Source: Pythium myriotylum (taxonomy: Eukaryota; Oomycota; Peronosporomycetes; Pythiales; Pythiaceae). Taken from it: a stretch of 64,000 bases of DNA. Each line of letters opens with the position of its first letter. Within the stretch, counting starts at the first letter, position 1. A program made the position numbers and the translations under genes. Shown one piece after another: positions 36,451 to 48,977 of this stretch. The stretch spans positions 1 to 64,000 of the forward strand of contig JALJCQ010000019.1 in the NCBI GenBank assembly GCA_023091665.1, read 5' to 3'. A model generated the notes under the pieces. The model was not told the DNA's origin, searched no databases, and worked only from the letters and a program-made list of their open reading frames with translations.

Positions 36451-38414
36451 GGGCACGACCAAGCGGTCTGCGAATCTGCTTGACGTCGTGTACAGCGATG
36501 TGGCCGGCCCTATGAAGACTCCGACTTTCGGCGGCATGAAGTACTTCGCCACCTTCACCGACGACAAGTCTCGACTGTGCAAGTTGTACCTGATGCGGTC
36601 CAAGGACGAAGTCTACGACAAGTTCGTCGAGTTCGTCAACTGGGCCGAGAACCAAACCGGTCGTCGAGTCAAGGTGCTTCGAACCGACGGCGGCGGCGAG
36701 TACCAGTCGGCCAAGCTTGCCAAGTTCTGTCGCAAGCGTGGCATCGAGCACGACGTCACGCCGCCATACACGCCTCAGTTGAACGGTGTGGCGGAGCGCA
36801 TGAACCGAACCATCGGTGAGTGTGGTCGTTGCAAGCTCCACCATGCCAACTTGTCCGACGAGTACTGGGGCGAAGCCGTCATGACTGCAGTCGAAGTTCG
36901 CAACCGACTTCCGACCCGCGCTCAAGACTCGTACAAGTCGCCGTACGAAGAATGGTACGGGAAGAAGCCCTTGCTCGCCAACTTCAAGGTGTTCGGCTGC
37001 CATGCGTACGTCCACGTGCCCAAGGAGAAGCGGTCGAAGTTCGACGCCCGAGCCATCTTGTGTCGGTTCCTCGGCTACTCGGACCACGAGAAGGCGTATC
37101 GGTTTGAAGAAATCGCAACCGGCCGGATCGTCATCAGTCGAGACGCGCAGTTCATGGAAGACACGTTCGACGACGGCAAGCGCGAAGAACCCTGGAGCAA
37201 GTCCGTCGAGTTCCGCGACGATGAAGATGATGAAGATCAAGATGAAGCAACCGACAACCAAGATGATGAAGACATGGGTGAGCAGCCAGCCTCACCAGCA
37301 CCAAGTCAGCGCAGCTACGAGCGACCGGAGTGGCAACAGGGCCAGCGGTCGCAGCGTCCAGCAGCACCAGCATCGACCCAGCAGCCGAATGTCGACTACA
37401 CACCAGGGTCCAAGCGCCACTCTCGCACGCACTCGCTCGAGAACCTGGCTGAACCGCCAGTTGAGAAGCGCTACGGACGGGTTGGACGCACAAGTGGTGC
37501 GACTCCACCACCCACGCAAGGTCCAAGGACATCGCTCGAAGATCTGTCTGCACTGCTCACGTCGATCGAAGAGGAAGGCGTAGAAGATGAAGACGAAGAA
37601 GGCGAAGACGTGCAAGAACAAGGGGGAGAAGACCAAGATTACGAAGAGTTTGCTCTCGTCGTGAATTCAGGGGGAGAGTTGCCGACATCGTTCAAGTCGG
37701 CGATGGAATCCGACGACGCCAGCAACTGGAAGGAAGCCTGCGACTCCGAGCTCGAGTCGCTCAAGAAGAACGAGACATGGGACCTAGTCCCTTTGCCAGC
37801 CGGACGCAAGGCCATCACCAGCAAGTGGGTGTTCAAGGTCAAGGAAACCGCCGAAGGACTCGTCGAGCGGTACAAGGCTCGACTCGTTGCCAAGGGGTTC
37901 CTGCAGAAGTACGGCATCGACTTCGAAGAGACGTTCGCACCCGTCGCCAAGTTCACGTCGATCCGCACCATCCTCAGCATCGCCGCTCGACACAAGCTCA
38001 TGATCCATCAGATGGATGTCAAGACGGCGTTCCTGAACGGCAACCTCGACGAAGAAATCTACATGAAGCAGCCCGAAGGCTTCGTCGACCAGCGCCACCC
38101 GGACTACGTGTGCAAGCTCAAGCGCTCGCTCTACGGTCTCAAGCAGTCGCCACGCATGTGGAACCAGACCATCGACGCCTTCATGCGCAAGGTCGGCTTC
38201 ACCAAGTGCGAGATGGACCACTGCGTGTACGTCAAGCGGAGCGGCTCAGCGATGATCTTCGTGGTGATCTACGTCGACGACCTCATCCTCGCCTGCAACA
38301 GCCTCGAGTTGCTCACGGCGACCAAGCGTGCACTCAGCGAACGCTTCGAGATGTCCGACCTCGGCGAACTCAAGTACTGCCTCGGCATGGAAGTTGATCA
38401 AGACCCCAAGTCAG
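36451..38414 (+). pseudogene. E6 integrase-RT fragment, piece 2
   Basis: Continues piece 1 after E7 and its second CAGTC copy: GTTKRSANL, integrase catalytic Asp, Asp and Glu, acidic linker ([11 protein letters not shown] type), RT with YVDD, then DPKS at 38409. The frame is open and runs into the inverted LTR of E8. It joins piece 3 once E8 and one GTCAG are removed. Confidence 0.9.
38410..38414 (+). repeat. TSD of E8: GTCAG (second copy 53180-53184)
   Basis: Identical five-base flanks 14.8 kb apart; joining them gives CCAAGTCAGGCGACG, the same sequence as uninterrupted in E4 (16254-16268) and E11 (61902-61916). Confidence 0.95.
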
Positions 38415-38773
38415 TGTTGGAAGGTCGCTTGGTTGGTGGGATGCAAAATGCAAAGTGAATTGATCGGGACTTAGTTCGCTGCTGCTACCTCTAAGCCGTC
38501 TGTGTGTGTCCTACGCTACCATAATCAAATGTATGTCCTACCTATCGTAAACATATGCAAACATAAACTGACTTCGTGGATACTTCAACGAAGTCGATGG
38601 GTGGCACTGGATTCAAACCAGAACCAGACGGAGAATCTTCCACATGTCGAATCTTCCACATGTCGAATCTTCCACGGAGAATCTTCTGCAGGAGAATCTT
38701 CTACAGCCGAGCTTCAACTGCCGAGCTTCAACTGGAATGATGACGCTGGGTTCGAGGCGCATCATCTTCAACA
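38415..38773 (-). repeat. LTR L10 (3' LTR of E8), 359 bp
   Basis: Inverted LTR, full variant, directly followed on the plus strand by CTCCCCCTC, the polypurine tract complement. Confidence 0.95.
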
Positions 38774-41700
38774 CTCCCCCTCGACTCGACTGCGTCTTGA
38801 ACACCAAGCTTGGTGCGGAGCACGTCGAACTGGACAGTGGGGATCGGCTTGGTCATGATGTCGGCAAGCATGTCTTGGGTCGGGCAATACTGCAGACACA
38901 CTTGGCCGTCCTCGACCTTCTCACGAACGAAGTGGTAGCGAATGTCGATGTGCTTGGTGCGCTTGTGGAACTCGGGGTTCTTGGCCAACGCGATCGCACC
39001 TTGGTTGTCTTCGTACACCGTGAGCGCTTGGTCGCTTGCAACTTCGCCGAGTTCGCACAGGAACGCCTTGAGCCACACGGCTTCTTGGATCGCTTCCGAT
39101 AGAGCCATGTACTCTGCTTCGGTCGAGGAGAGGGCGACAGTTCGCTGCTTCTTGCTGCGCCAGCTGATGCATCCGCCGTTGAGCATGAACACGTAGCCGC
39201 TGGTGCTTCGACGTGACTCGATGTCGCCAGCCCAGTCGGCGTCGGAGTAGCCGACCAGTCTTCCGTCGTTCGATGCCGAGAACTGCAGGCCGTACGTCGG
39301 AGTCGCTTGCAGATACCGGAGCACACGCTTGAGAGCTTGCCAGTGTGTTGGACACGGGTCCGCGGCGAACTGGCTGAGTGTGCCGACTGCCGCTGCGAGG
39401 TCTGGTCGAGTGCCGACCATGAGGTACATCAGTGCGCCGACTGCACTTCGGTACGGCACGTTCTTCATGGTGTCTTCGTGCTTGCAACCACCTTCACACA
39501 TGGCCTTGGTCAGCTTGAGTCCGGGGTCTTGAGGGGTCCTCACTGGTTTGCAGTCTTGCATGCCGAACTTGGTCAGGATCGACTGCAGGAACTTGGTCTG
39601 CCGCATGGTCACGTCGCCGGACTTGGGGTCTTGATCAACTTCCATGCCGAGGCAGTACTTGAGTTCGCCGAGGTCGGACATCTCGAAGCGTTCGCTGAGT
39701 GCACGCTTGGTCGCCGTGAGCAACTCGAGGCTGTTGCAGGCGAGGATGAGGTCGTCGACGTAGATCACCACGAAGATCATCGCTGAGCCGCTCCGCTTGA
39801 CGTACACGCAGTGGTCCATCTCGCACTTGGTGAAGCCGACCTTGCGCATGAAGGCGTCGATGGTCTGGTTCCACATGCGTGGCGACTGCTTGAGACCGTA
39901 GAGCGAGCGCTTGAGCTTGCACACGTAGTCGGGGTGGCGCTGGTCGACGAAGCCTTCGGGCTGCTTCATGTAGATTTCTTCGTCGAGGTTGCCGTTCAGG
40001 AACGCCGTCTTGACATCCATCTGATGGATCATGAGCTTGTGTCGAGCGGCGATGCTGAGGATGGTGCGGATCGACGTGAACTTGGCGACGGGTGCGAATG
40101 TCTCTTCGAAGTCGATGCCGTACTTCTGCAGGAACCCCTTGGCAACGAGTCGAGCCTTGTACCGCTCGACGAGTCCTTCGGCGGTTTCCTTGACCTTGAA
40201 CACCCACTTGCTGGTGATGGCCTTGCGTCCGGCTGGCAAAGGGACTAGGTCCCAGGTCTCGTTCTTCTTGAGCGACTCAAGCTCGGAGTCGCAAGCTTCC
40301 TTCCAGTTGCTGGCGTCGTCGGATTCCATCGCCGACTTGAACGATGTCGGCAACTCTCCCCCTGAATTCACGACGAGAGCAAACTCTTCGTAATCTTGGT
40401 CTTCTCCCCCTTGTTCTTGCACGTCTTCGCCTTCTTCGTCTTCATCTTCTACGCCTTCCTCTTCGATCGACGTGAGCAGTGCAGACAGATCTTCGAGCGA
40501 TGTCCTTGAACCTTGCGTGGGTGGTGGAGTCGCACCACTTGTGCGTCCAACCCGTCCGTAGCGCTTCTCAACTGGCGGTTCAGCCAGGTTCTCGAGCGAG
40601 TGCGTGCGAGAGTGGCGCTTGGACCCTGGTGCGTAGTCGACATTCGGCTGCTGGGCCGATGCTGGTGCTGCTGGACGCTGCGACCGCTGGCCCTGTTGTC
40701 ACTCCGGTCGCTCGTAGCTGCGCTGACTTGGTGCTGGTGAGGCTGGCTGCCCACCCATGTCTTCATCATCTTGGTTGTCGGTTGCTTCATCTTGATCTTC
40801 ATCATCTTCATCGTCGCGGAACTCGACGGACTTGCTCCAGGGTTCTTCGCGCTTGCCATCGTCGAATGTGTCTTCCATGAACTGTGCGTCTCGACTGATG
40901 ACGATCCGACCGGTTGCGATTTCTTCAAACCGATACGCCTTCTCGTGGTCCGAGTAGCCGAGGAACCGACACAAGATGGCTCGGGCGTCGAACTTCGACC
41001 GCTTCTCCTTGGGCACGTGGACGTACGCATGGCAGCCGAACACCTTGAAGTTGGCGAGCAAGGGCTTCTTCCCGTACCATTCTTCGTACGGCGACTTGTA
41101 CAAGTCTTGAGCGCGGGTCGGAAGTCGGTTGCGAACTTCGACTGCAGTCATGACGGCTTCGCCCCAGTACTCGTCGGACAAGTTGGCATGGTGGAGCTTG
41201 CAACGACCACACTCACCGATGGTTCGGTTCATGCGCTCCGCCACACCGTTCAACTGAGGCGTGTATGGCGGCGTGACGTCGTGCTCGATGCCATGCTTGC
41301 GACAGAACTTGGCAAGCTTGGCCGACTGGTACTCGCCGCCGCCGTCGGTTCGAAGCACCTTGACTCGACGACCGGTTTGGTTCTCGGCCCAGTTGACGAA
41401 CTCGACGAACTTGTCGTAGACTTCGTCCTTGGACCGCATCAGGTACAACTTGCACAGTCGAGACTTGTCGTCGGTGAAGGTGGCAAAGTACTTCATGCCG
41501 CCGAAAGTCGGAGTCTTCATGGGGCCGGCCACATCGCTGTACACGACGTCAAGCAGATTCGCAGACCGCTTGGTCGTGCCCGACTGGAACTTGACGCGAG
41601 TCAGCTTGCCGAGTGCACAGCCTTCACAGACCTCCCACTCCTGCACAGACCCAATGTCGAGTCCGTCGGCGAGGTCCTTCTTGACGATGGCTTCGAGACC

Positions 41701-42261
41701 GCTGAAGCCGATGTGACCGAGTCGGAGGTGCCACAGGTACGACTTGGACATGGCGCGACCTCGTCTTGTACTGGCGGCGTGGGCTGCTTCAGTCGACACT
41801 GGAGACATGTTGAGCTTGAACAGACCCTTGCCGATACGAGTGCCGATGGTCCGCTTGGCGCCCTTGAGAACGACGAAGCAACCGTCCTTGTCGAACGTCA
41901 CGGGAGCAACGTCCTCCGTGAATCTTCCGACCGAGAACAGGTTGCGGCTGAGCTTGGGGATATGCCACACGTTGGTGAGCAAACCCTTCTTGACACCGCT
42001 TGGAGTCTTCACCGACATGAGAATGTCTCCCACGCCAACCGCTTGGACCGTGCCATCATCGGCCAGATGCACGTCGACTGGTTCAATCTTCTTGTAGTTC
42101 ATCATGAACTGCTTGGTTCGCGACATGTGCTGAGTCGCACCCGAGTCGACCAACCACGCCGTGGATTGACTCGACTTGCCTTGGGTCTTCCCGACCGAGA
42201 ACAGGTACTCGCCGGGGTCTTCATCTCGCGCAAGGTTCGCTCGCTGGAACCGTTGCCGAGG

Positions 42262-42292
<31 letters not shown>

Positions 42293-43095
42293 CCGGAGTT
42301 GCCGTTGCCGTTGCCGTTGTCCTTGACACGCGAGTGGCACTCCGCGGCCCAATGACCGATCTTGCCGCAGTAGTTGCACGTGCCAGTCTTCTTGACTGCA
42401 CGGCCCTTGGGCTTCGCGTCACTTGTCATGAACGCTTGGCCAAGCGTGGCTCCGTCGCCACCTTGCTCCTTGCGCTTCATGTCTTCATGGAGCAGCCGAG
42501 ACGTCACGAGTTCCCACGTGAGCGCGTCGACACGCGACTCCAACGCCGTGATGAGGAACTGGTACGACTCGCTGAGACTGCCGAGAAGCGTGATCACCAA
42601 GTCGTCTTCGCTGACCGGAGCGCCGACTGCGTCGAGTTGCTCGGCCAGGGTCTTGAGCTTGTTGATGTGCGTGAGCACATCGTCACCTTCTTCCATCATG
42701 GTCGTGAAGAAACGACGACGAAGAAAGAGCTTGTTGGCAAGGCTCTTCTTCTCGAAGTGTTCTTCCAGTCTTGACCATGCATCTTGCGCACCACTCGCCG
42801 ACCGAACCAGCGGGAGCTGCGAGTCTTCCATCGCGAGACAGATCATCGCGAGCGCCTTGCGAGACTTCTTCTTGAAGAGGGCTCGGTCCGCGTCGGTCTG
42901 GCACTGCTCGAGTTTGACCTCTCCACAGACAACTTCCCAGACGTCGCGTTCTTCGAGCACCATCTGCATCTTGAACTTCCATGTGTGGAAGTTGGTTCCG
43001 TCGAACTTGTTGATGCGGGCTGGGGTGGTCGAATCCATGGCGAAGGCTGGGGAGGCGAAGTCGGTGGAGGCAGAGTCGGCTGGGCTTGGGCTCAT
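38728..43095 (-). pseudogene. E8 gag-pol with one in-frame TGA
   Basis: Full-length coding region (1456 codons with stop), start ATG at 43093-43095. All catalytic motifs are present. A single nonsense change, TGG to TGA at 40699-40701, lies in the linker after YERPE (between integrase and RT) and would end the product after about 798 residues, keeping Gag, protease and integrase but losing RT and RNase H. The same TGA and a nearby MGGQPAS variant occur in E10b (47726-47728). Otherwise the frame is clean. The acidic linker is of the [11 protein letters not shown] type and the Gag-proximal variant is KKIEPVD. Confidence 0.93.
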
Positions 43096-43099
43096 AACC
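43088..43099 (-). other. Primer-binding site of E8
   Basis: GGGCTCATAACC on the plus strand, abutting L11a. Confidence 0.85.
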
Positions 43100-43187
43100 T
43101 GTTGGAAGGTCGCTTGGTTGGTGGGATGCAAAATGCAAAGTGAATTGATCGGGACTTAGTTCGCTGCTGCTACCTCTAAGCCGTCTG
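43100..43187 (-). repeat. LTR L11a, first piece of E8's 5' LTR
   Basis: 88 bp of LTR next to the primer-binding site, ending GCCGTCTG where E9 enters. Continues at 52909. Confidence 0.94.
43183..43187 (+). repeat. TSD of E9: GTCTG (second copy 52904-52908)
   Basis: Both copies flank LTR ends exactly, and fusing the flanks rebuilds a 359-bp LTR. Confidence 0.95.
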
Positions 43188-43546
43188 TGTTGAAAGGTCG
43201 CTTGGTTGGTGGGATGCAAAATGCAAAGTGAATTGATCGGGACTTAGTTCGCTACTGCTACCTCTAAGCCGTCTGTGTGTGTCCTACGCTACCATAATCA
43301 AATGTATGTCCTACCTATCGTAAACATATGCAAACATAAACTGACTTCGTGGATACTTCAACGAAGTCGATGGGTGGCACTGGATTCAAACCAGAACCAG
43401 ACGGAGAATCTTCCACATGTCGAATCTTCCACATGTCGAATCTTCCACGGAGAATCTTCTGCAGGAGAATCTTCTACAGCCGAGCTTCAACTGCCGAGCT
43501 TCAACTGGAATGATGACGCTGGGTTCGAGGCGCATCATCTTCAACA
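43188..43546 (-). repeat. LTR L12 (3' LTR of E9), 359 bp
   Basis: Private terminal variant TGTTGAAAGG shared with L16. Confidence 0.94.
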
Positions 43547-44311
43547 CTCCCCCTCGACTCGACTGCGTCTTGAACACCAAGCTTGGTGCGGAGCACGTCG
43601 AACTGGACAGTGGGGATCGGCTTGGTCATGATGTCGGCAAGCATGTCTTGGGTCGGGCAATACTGGAGAGACACTTGACCGTCCTCGACCTTCTCACGAA
43701 CGAAGTGATAGCGAATGTCGATGTGCTTGGTGCGCTTGTGGAACTCGGGGTTCTTGGCCAACGCGATCGCACCTTGGTTGTCTTCGTACACCGTGAGCGC
43801 TTGGTCGCTTGCAACTTCGCCGAGTTCGCACAGGAACGCCTTGAGCCACACGGCTTCTTGGATCGCTTCCGATAGAGCCATGTACTCTGCTTCGGTCGAG
43901 GAGAGGGCGACAGTTCGCTGCTTCTTGCTGCGCCAGCTGATGCACCCGCCGTTGAGCATGAACACGTAGCCGCTGGTGCTTCGACGTGACTCGATGTCGC
44001 CAGCCCAGTCGGCGTCGGAGTAGCCGACCAGTCTTCCGTCGTTCGATGCCGAGAACTGCAGGCCGTACGTCGGAGTCGCTTGCAGATACCGGAGCACACG
44101 CTTGAGAGCTTGCCAGTGTGTTGGACACGGGTCCGCGGCGAACTGGCTGAGTGTGCCGACTGCCGCTGCGAGGTCTGGTCGAGTGCCGACCATGAGGTAC
44201 ATCAGTGCGCCGACTGCACTTCGGTACGGCACGTTCTTCATGGTGTCTTCGTGCTTGCAACCACCTTCACACATGGCCTTGGTCAGCTTGAGTCCGGGGT
44301 CTTGAGGGGTC
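43501..44311 (-). pseudogene. E9 gag-pol, 3' piece (RNase H)
   Basis: Continues E9 from the codons before QDPGLKLTK through RNase H (SDADW, STEAEY, EDNQGA) to the stop inside the 3' LTR at 43501-43503. Reads QVSLQYC near the end, as E5 and E12 do, where E2, E7, E8, E10a and E10b read QVCLQYC. Confidence 0.92.
44307..44311 (+). repeat. TSD of the E10 block: GGGTC (second copy 48973-48977)
   Basis: Outer flanks of 44312-48972. The same GGGTC also precedes the internal LTR at 45436, which a single clean insertion does not explain. Confidence 0.9.
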
Positions 44312-44670
44312 TGTTGGAAGGTCGCTTGGTTGGTGGGATGCAAAATGCAAAGTGAATTGATCGGGACTTAGTTCGCTGCTGCTACCTCTAAGCCGTCTGT
44401 GTGTGTCCTACGCTACCATAATCAAATGTATGTCCTACCTATCGTAAACATATGCAAACATGAAGTGACTTCGTGGATACTTCAACGAAGTCGATGGGTG
44501 GCACTGGATTCAAACCAGAACCAGACGGAGAATCTTCCACATGTCGAATCTTCCACATGTCGAATCTTCCACGGAGAATCTTCTGCAGGAGAATCTTCTA
44601 CAGCCGAGCTTCAACTGCCGAGCTTCAACTGGAATGATGACGCTGGGTTCGAGGCGCATCATCTTCAACA
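44312..44670 (-). repeat. LTR L13 (E10a), 359 bp
   Basis: Carries the CATGAAGTGACTT variant also seen in L14 and L15; polypurine tract complement follows at 44671-44679. Confidence 0.94.
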
Positions 44671-45435
44671 CTCCCCCTCGACTCGACTGCGTCTTGAACA
44701 CCAAGCTTGGTGCGGAGCACGTCGAACTGGACAGTGGGGATCGGCTTGGTCATGATGTCGGCAAGCATGTCTTGGGTCGGGCAATACTGCAGACACACTT
44801 GGCCGTCCTCGACCTTCTCACGAACGAAGTGATAGCGAATGTCGATGTGCTTGGTGCGCTTGTGGAACTCGGGGTTCTTGGCCAACGCGATCGCACCTTG
44901 GTTGTCTTCGTACACCGTGAGCGCTTGGTCGCTTGCAACTTCGCCGAGTTCGCACAGGAACGCCTTGAGCCACACGGCTTCTTGGATCGCTTCCGATAGA
45001 GCCATGTACTCTGCTTCGGTCGAGGAGAGGGCGACAGTTCGCTGCTTCTTGCTGCGCCAGCTGATGCATCCGCCGTTGAGCATGAACACGTAGCCGCTGG
45101 TGCTTCGACGTGACTCGATGTCGCCAGCCCAGTCGGCGTCGGAGTAGCCGACCAGTCTTCCGTCGTTCGATGCCGAGAACTGCAGGCCGTACGTCGGAGT
45201 CGCTTGCAGATACCGGAGCACACGCTTGAGAGCTTGCCAGTGTGTTGGACACGGGTCCGCGGCGAACTGGCTGAGTGTGCCGACTGCCGCTGCGAGGTCT
45301 GGTCGAGTGCCGACCATGAGGTACATCAGTGCGCCGACTGCACTTCGGTACGGCACGTTCTTCATGGTGTCTTCGTGCTTGCAACCACCTTCACACATGG
45401 CCTTGGTCAGCTTGAGTCCGGGGTCTTGAGGGGTC
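44625..45435 (-). pseudogene. E10a RNase H fragment
   Basis: Same extent as E9's 3' piece (TPQDPG to the stop in the LTR), open, with QVCLQYC. Together with its LTR it forms a 1124-bp unit (44312-45435) that follows the equally long unit 43188-44311 of E9. The two units differ at several bases, including CATGAAGTGAC versus CATAAACTGAC in the LTR, so it is not a fresh duplication. Confidence 0.88.
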
Positions 45436-45794
45436 TGTTGGAAGGTCGCTTGGTTGGTGGGATGCAAAATGCAAAGTGAATTGATCGGGACTTAGTTCGC
45501 TGCTGCTACCTCTAAGCCGTCTGTGTGTGTCCTACGCTACCATAATCAAATGTATGTCCTACCTATCGTAAACATATGCAAACATGAAGTGACTTCGTGG
45601 ATACTTCAACGAAGTCGATGGGTGGCACTGGATTCAAACCAGAACCAGACGGAGAATCTTCCACATGTCGAATCTTCCACATGTCGAATCTTCCACGGAG
45701 AATCTTCTGCAGGAGAATCTTCTACAGCCGAGCTTCAACTGCCGAGCTTCAACTGGAATGATGACGCTGGGTTCGAGGCGCATCATCTTCAACA
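45436..45794 (-). repeat. LTR L14 (E10b 3' side), 359 bp
   Basis: CATGAAGTGACTT variant; polypurine tract complement follows at 45795-45803. Confidence 0.94.
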
Positions 45795-48613
45795 CTCCCC
45801 CTCGACTCGACTGCGTCTTGAACACCAAGCTTGGTGCGGAGCACGTCGAACTGGACAGTGGGGATCGGCTTGGTCATGATGTCGGCAAGCATGTCTTGGG
45901 TCGGGCAATACTGCAGACACACTTGGCCGTCCTCGACCTTCTCACGAACGAAGTGGTAGCGAATGTCGATGTGCTTGGTGCGCTTGTGGAACTCGGGGTT
46001 CTTGGCCAACGCGATCGCACCTTGGTTGTCTTCGTACACCGTGAGCGCTTGGTCGCTTGCAACTTCGCCGAGTTCGCACAGGAACGCCTTGAGCCACACG
46101 GCTTCTTGGATCGCTTCCGATAGAGCCATGTACTCTGCTTCGGTCGAGGAGAGGGCGACAGTTCGCTGCTTCTTGCTGCGCCAGCTGATGCATCCGCCGT
46201 TGAGCATGAACACGTAGCCGCTGGTGCTTCGACGTGACTCGATGTCGCCAGCCCAGTCGGCGTCGGAGTAGCCGACCAGTCTTCCGTCGTTCGATGCCGA
46301 GAACTGCAGGCCGTACGTCGGAGTCGCTTGCAGATACCGGAGCACACGCTTGAGAGCTTGCCAGTGTGTTGGACACGGGTCCGCGGCGAACTGGCTGAGT
46401 GTGCCGACTGCCGCTGCGAGGTCTGGTCGAGTGCCGACCATGAGGTACATCAGTGCGCCGACTGCACTTCGGTACGGCACGTTCTTCATGGTGTCTTCGT
46501 GCTTGCAACCACCTTCGCACATGGCCTTGGTCAGCTTGAGTCCGGGGTCTTGAGGGGTCCTCACTGGTTTGCAGTCTTGCATGCCGAACTTGGTCAGGAT
46601 CGACTGCAGGAACTTGGTCTGCCGCATGGTCACGTCGCCGGACTTGGGGTCTTGATCAACTTCCATGCCGAGGCAGTACTTGAGTTCGCCGAGGTCGGAC
46701 ATCTCGAAGCGTTCGCTGAGTGCACGCTTGGTCGCCGTGAGCAACTCGAGGCTGTTGCAGGCGAGGATGAGGTCGTCGACGTAGATCACCACGAAGATCA
46801 TCGCTGAGCCGCTCCGCTTGACGTACACGCAGTGGTCCATCTCGCACTTGGTGAAGCCGACCTTGCGCATGAAGGCGTCGATGGTCTGGTTCCACATGCG
46901 GGGCGACTGCTTGAGACCGTAGAGCGAGCGCTTGAGCTTGCACACGTAGTCGGGGTGGCGCTGGTCGACGAAGCCTTCGGGCTGCTTCATGTAGATTTCT
47001 TCGTCGAGGTTGCCGTTCAGGAACGCCGTCTTGACATCCATCTGATGGATCATGAGCTTGTGTCGAGCGGCGATGCTGAGGATGGTGCGGATCGACGTGA
47101 ACTTGGCGACGGGTGCGAATGTCTCTTCGAAGTCGATGCCGTACTTCTGCAGGAACCCCTTGGCAACGAGTCGAGCCTTGTACCGCTCGACGAGTCCTTC
47201 GGCGGTTTCCTTGACCTTGAACACCCACTTGCTGGTGATGGCCTTGCGTCCGGCTGGCAAAGGGACTAGGTCCCAGGTCTCGTTCTTCTTGAGCGACTCA
47301 AGCTCGGAGTCGCAGGCTTCCTTCCAGTTGCTGGCGTCGTCGGATTCCATCGCCGACTTGAACGATGTCGGCAACTCTCCCCCTGAATTCACGACGAGAG
47401 CAAACTCTTCGAGATCGTAATCTTGGTCTTCTCCCCCTTGTTCTTGCACGTCTTCGCCTTCTTCATCTTCATCTTCTACGCCTTCTTCTTCGATCGACGT
47501 GAGCAGTGCAGACAGATCTTCGAGCGATGTCCTTGAACCTTGCGTGGGTGGTGGAGTCGCACCACTTGTGCGACCAACCCGTCCGTAGCGCTTCTCAACT
47601 GGCGGTTCAGCCAGGTTCTCGAGCGAGTGCGTGCGAGAGTGGCGCTTGGACCCTGGTGCGTAGTCGACATTCGGCTGCTGGGCCGATGCTGGTGCTGCTG
47701 GACGCTGCGACCGCTGGCCCTGTTGTCACTCCGGTCGCTCGTAGCTGCGCTGACTTGGTGCTGGTGAGGCTGGCTGCCCACCCATGTCTTCATCATCTTG
47801 GTTGTCGGTTGCTTCATCTTGATCTTCATCATCTTCATCGTCGCGGAACTCGACGGACTTGCTCCAGGGTTCTTCGCGCATGCCATCGTCGAATGTGTCT
47901 TCCATGAACTGCGCGTCTCGACTGATGACGATCCGGCCGGTTGCGATTTCTTCAAACCGATACGCCTTCTCGTGGTCCGAGTAGCCGAGGAACCGACACA
48001 AGATGGCTCGGGCGTCGAACTTCGACCGCTTCTCCTTGGGCACGTGGACGTACGCATGGCAGCCGAACACCTTGAAGTTGGCGAGCAAGGGCTTCTTCCC
48101 GTACCATTCTTCGTACGGCGACTTGTACAAGTCTTGAGCGCGGGTCGGAAGTCGGTTGCGAACTTCGACTGCAGTCATGACGGCTTCGCCCCAGTACTCG
48201 TCGGACAAGTTGGCATGGTGGAGCTTGCAACGACCACACTCACCGATGGTTCGGTTCATGCGCTCCGCCACACCGTTCAACTGAGGCGTGTATGGCGGCG
48301 TGACGTCGTGCTCGATGCCATGCTTGCGACAGAACTTGGCAAGCTTGGCCGACTGGTACTCGCCGCCGCCGTCGGTTCGAAGCACCTTGACTCGACGACC
48401 GGTTTGGTTCTCGGCCCAGTTGACGAACTCGACGAACTTGTCGTAGACTTCGTCCTTGGACCGCATCAGGTACAACTTGCACAGTCGAGACTTGTCGTCG
48501 GTGAAGGTGGCAAAGTACTTCATGCCGCCGAAAGTCGGAGTCTTCATGGGGCCGGCCACATCGCTGTACACGACGTCAAGCAGATTCGCAGACCGCTTGG
48601 TCGTGCCCGACTG
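45749..48613 (-). pseudogene. E10b integrase-RT-RNase H fragment with TGA
   Basis: Runs from [10 protein letters not shown] at the integrase start (48613) through the integrase core, linker, RT and RNase H to the stop inside the LTR at 45749-45751. The in-frame TGA at 47726-47728 is at the same linker tryptophan as in E8, and the MGGQPAS variant is shared, so E10b and E8 are sister copies. Gag and protease are missing: an LTR (48614-48972) meets the integrase region directly at GACTG. Confidence 0.9.
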
Positions 48614-48972
48614 TGTTGGAAGGTCGCTTGGTTGGTGGGATGCAAAATGCAAAGTGAATTGATCGGGACTTAGTTCGCTACTGCTACCTCTAAGCCGTCT
48701 GTGTGTGTCCTACGCTACCATAATCAAATGTATGTCCTACCTATCGTAAACATATGCAAACATGAAGTGACTTCGTGGATACTTCAACGAAGTCGATGGG
48801 TGGCACTGGATTCAAACCAGAACCAGACGGAGAATCTTCCACATGTCGAATCTTCCACATGTCGAATCTTCCACGGAGAATCTTCTGCAGGAGAATCTTC
48901 TACAGCCGAGCTTCAACTGCCGAGCTTCAACTGGAATGATGACGCTGGGTTCGAGGCGCATCATCTTCAACA
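48614..48972 (-). repeat. LTR L15 (E10b 5' side), 359 bp
   Basis: CATGAAGTGACTT variant, shared with L13 and L14. It is not followed by a primer-binding site; it meets integrase sequence on one side and the GGGTC of E9 on the other. Confidence 0.93.
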
Positions 48973-48977
48973 GGGTC

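Larger units (their letters stand above)
44312..48972 (-). mobile_element. E10 block: composite of three LTRs and two Fam1 fragments inside E9
   Basis: On the plus strand: LTR 44312-44670, RNase H fragment 44671-45435 (E10a), LTR 45436-45794, RNase H-RT-integrase fragment 45795-48613 (E10b), LTR 48614-48972. The outside carries a TSD, GGGTC. Inside, E10a breaks at GGGTC|LTR, the same site as the outer insertion, and E10b breaks at GACTG|LTR, the same site that E7 used in E6 (CAGTC on the other strand). The block therefore looks like one insertion later remodelled by LTR-LTR exchange with related nested copies. Confidence 0.85.
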
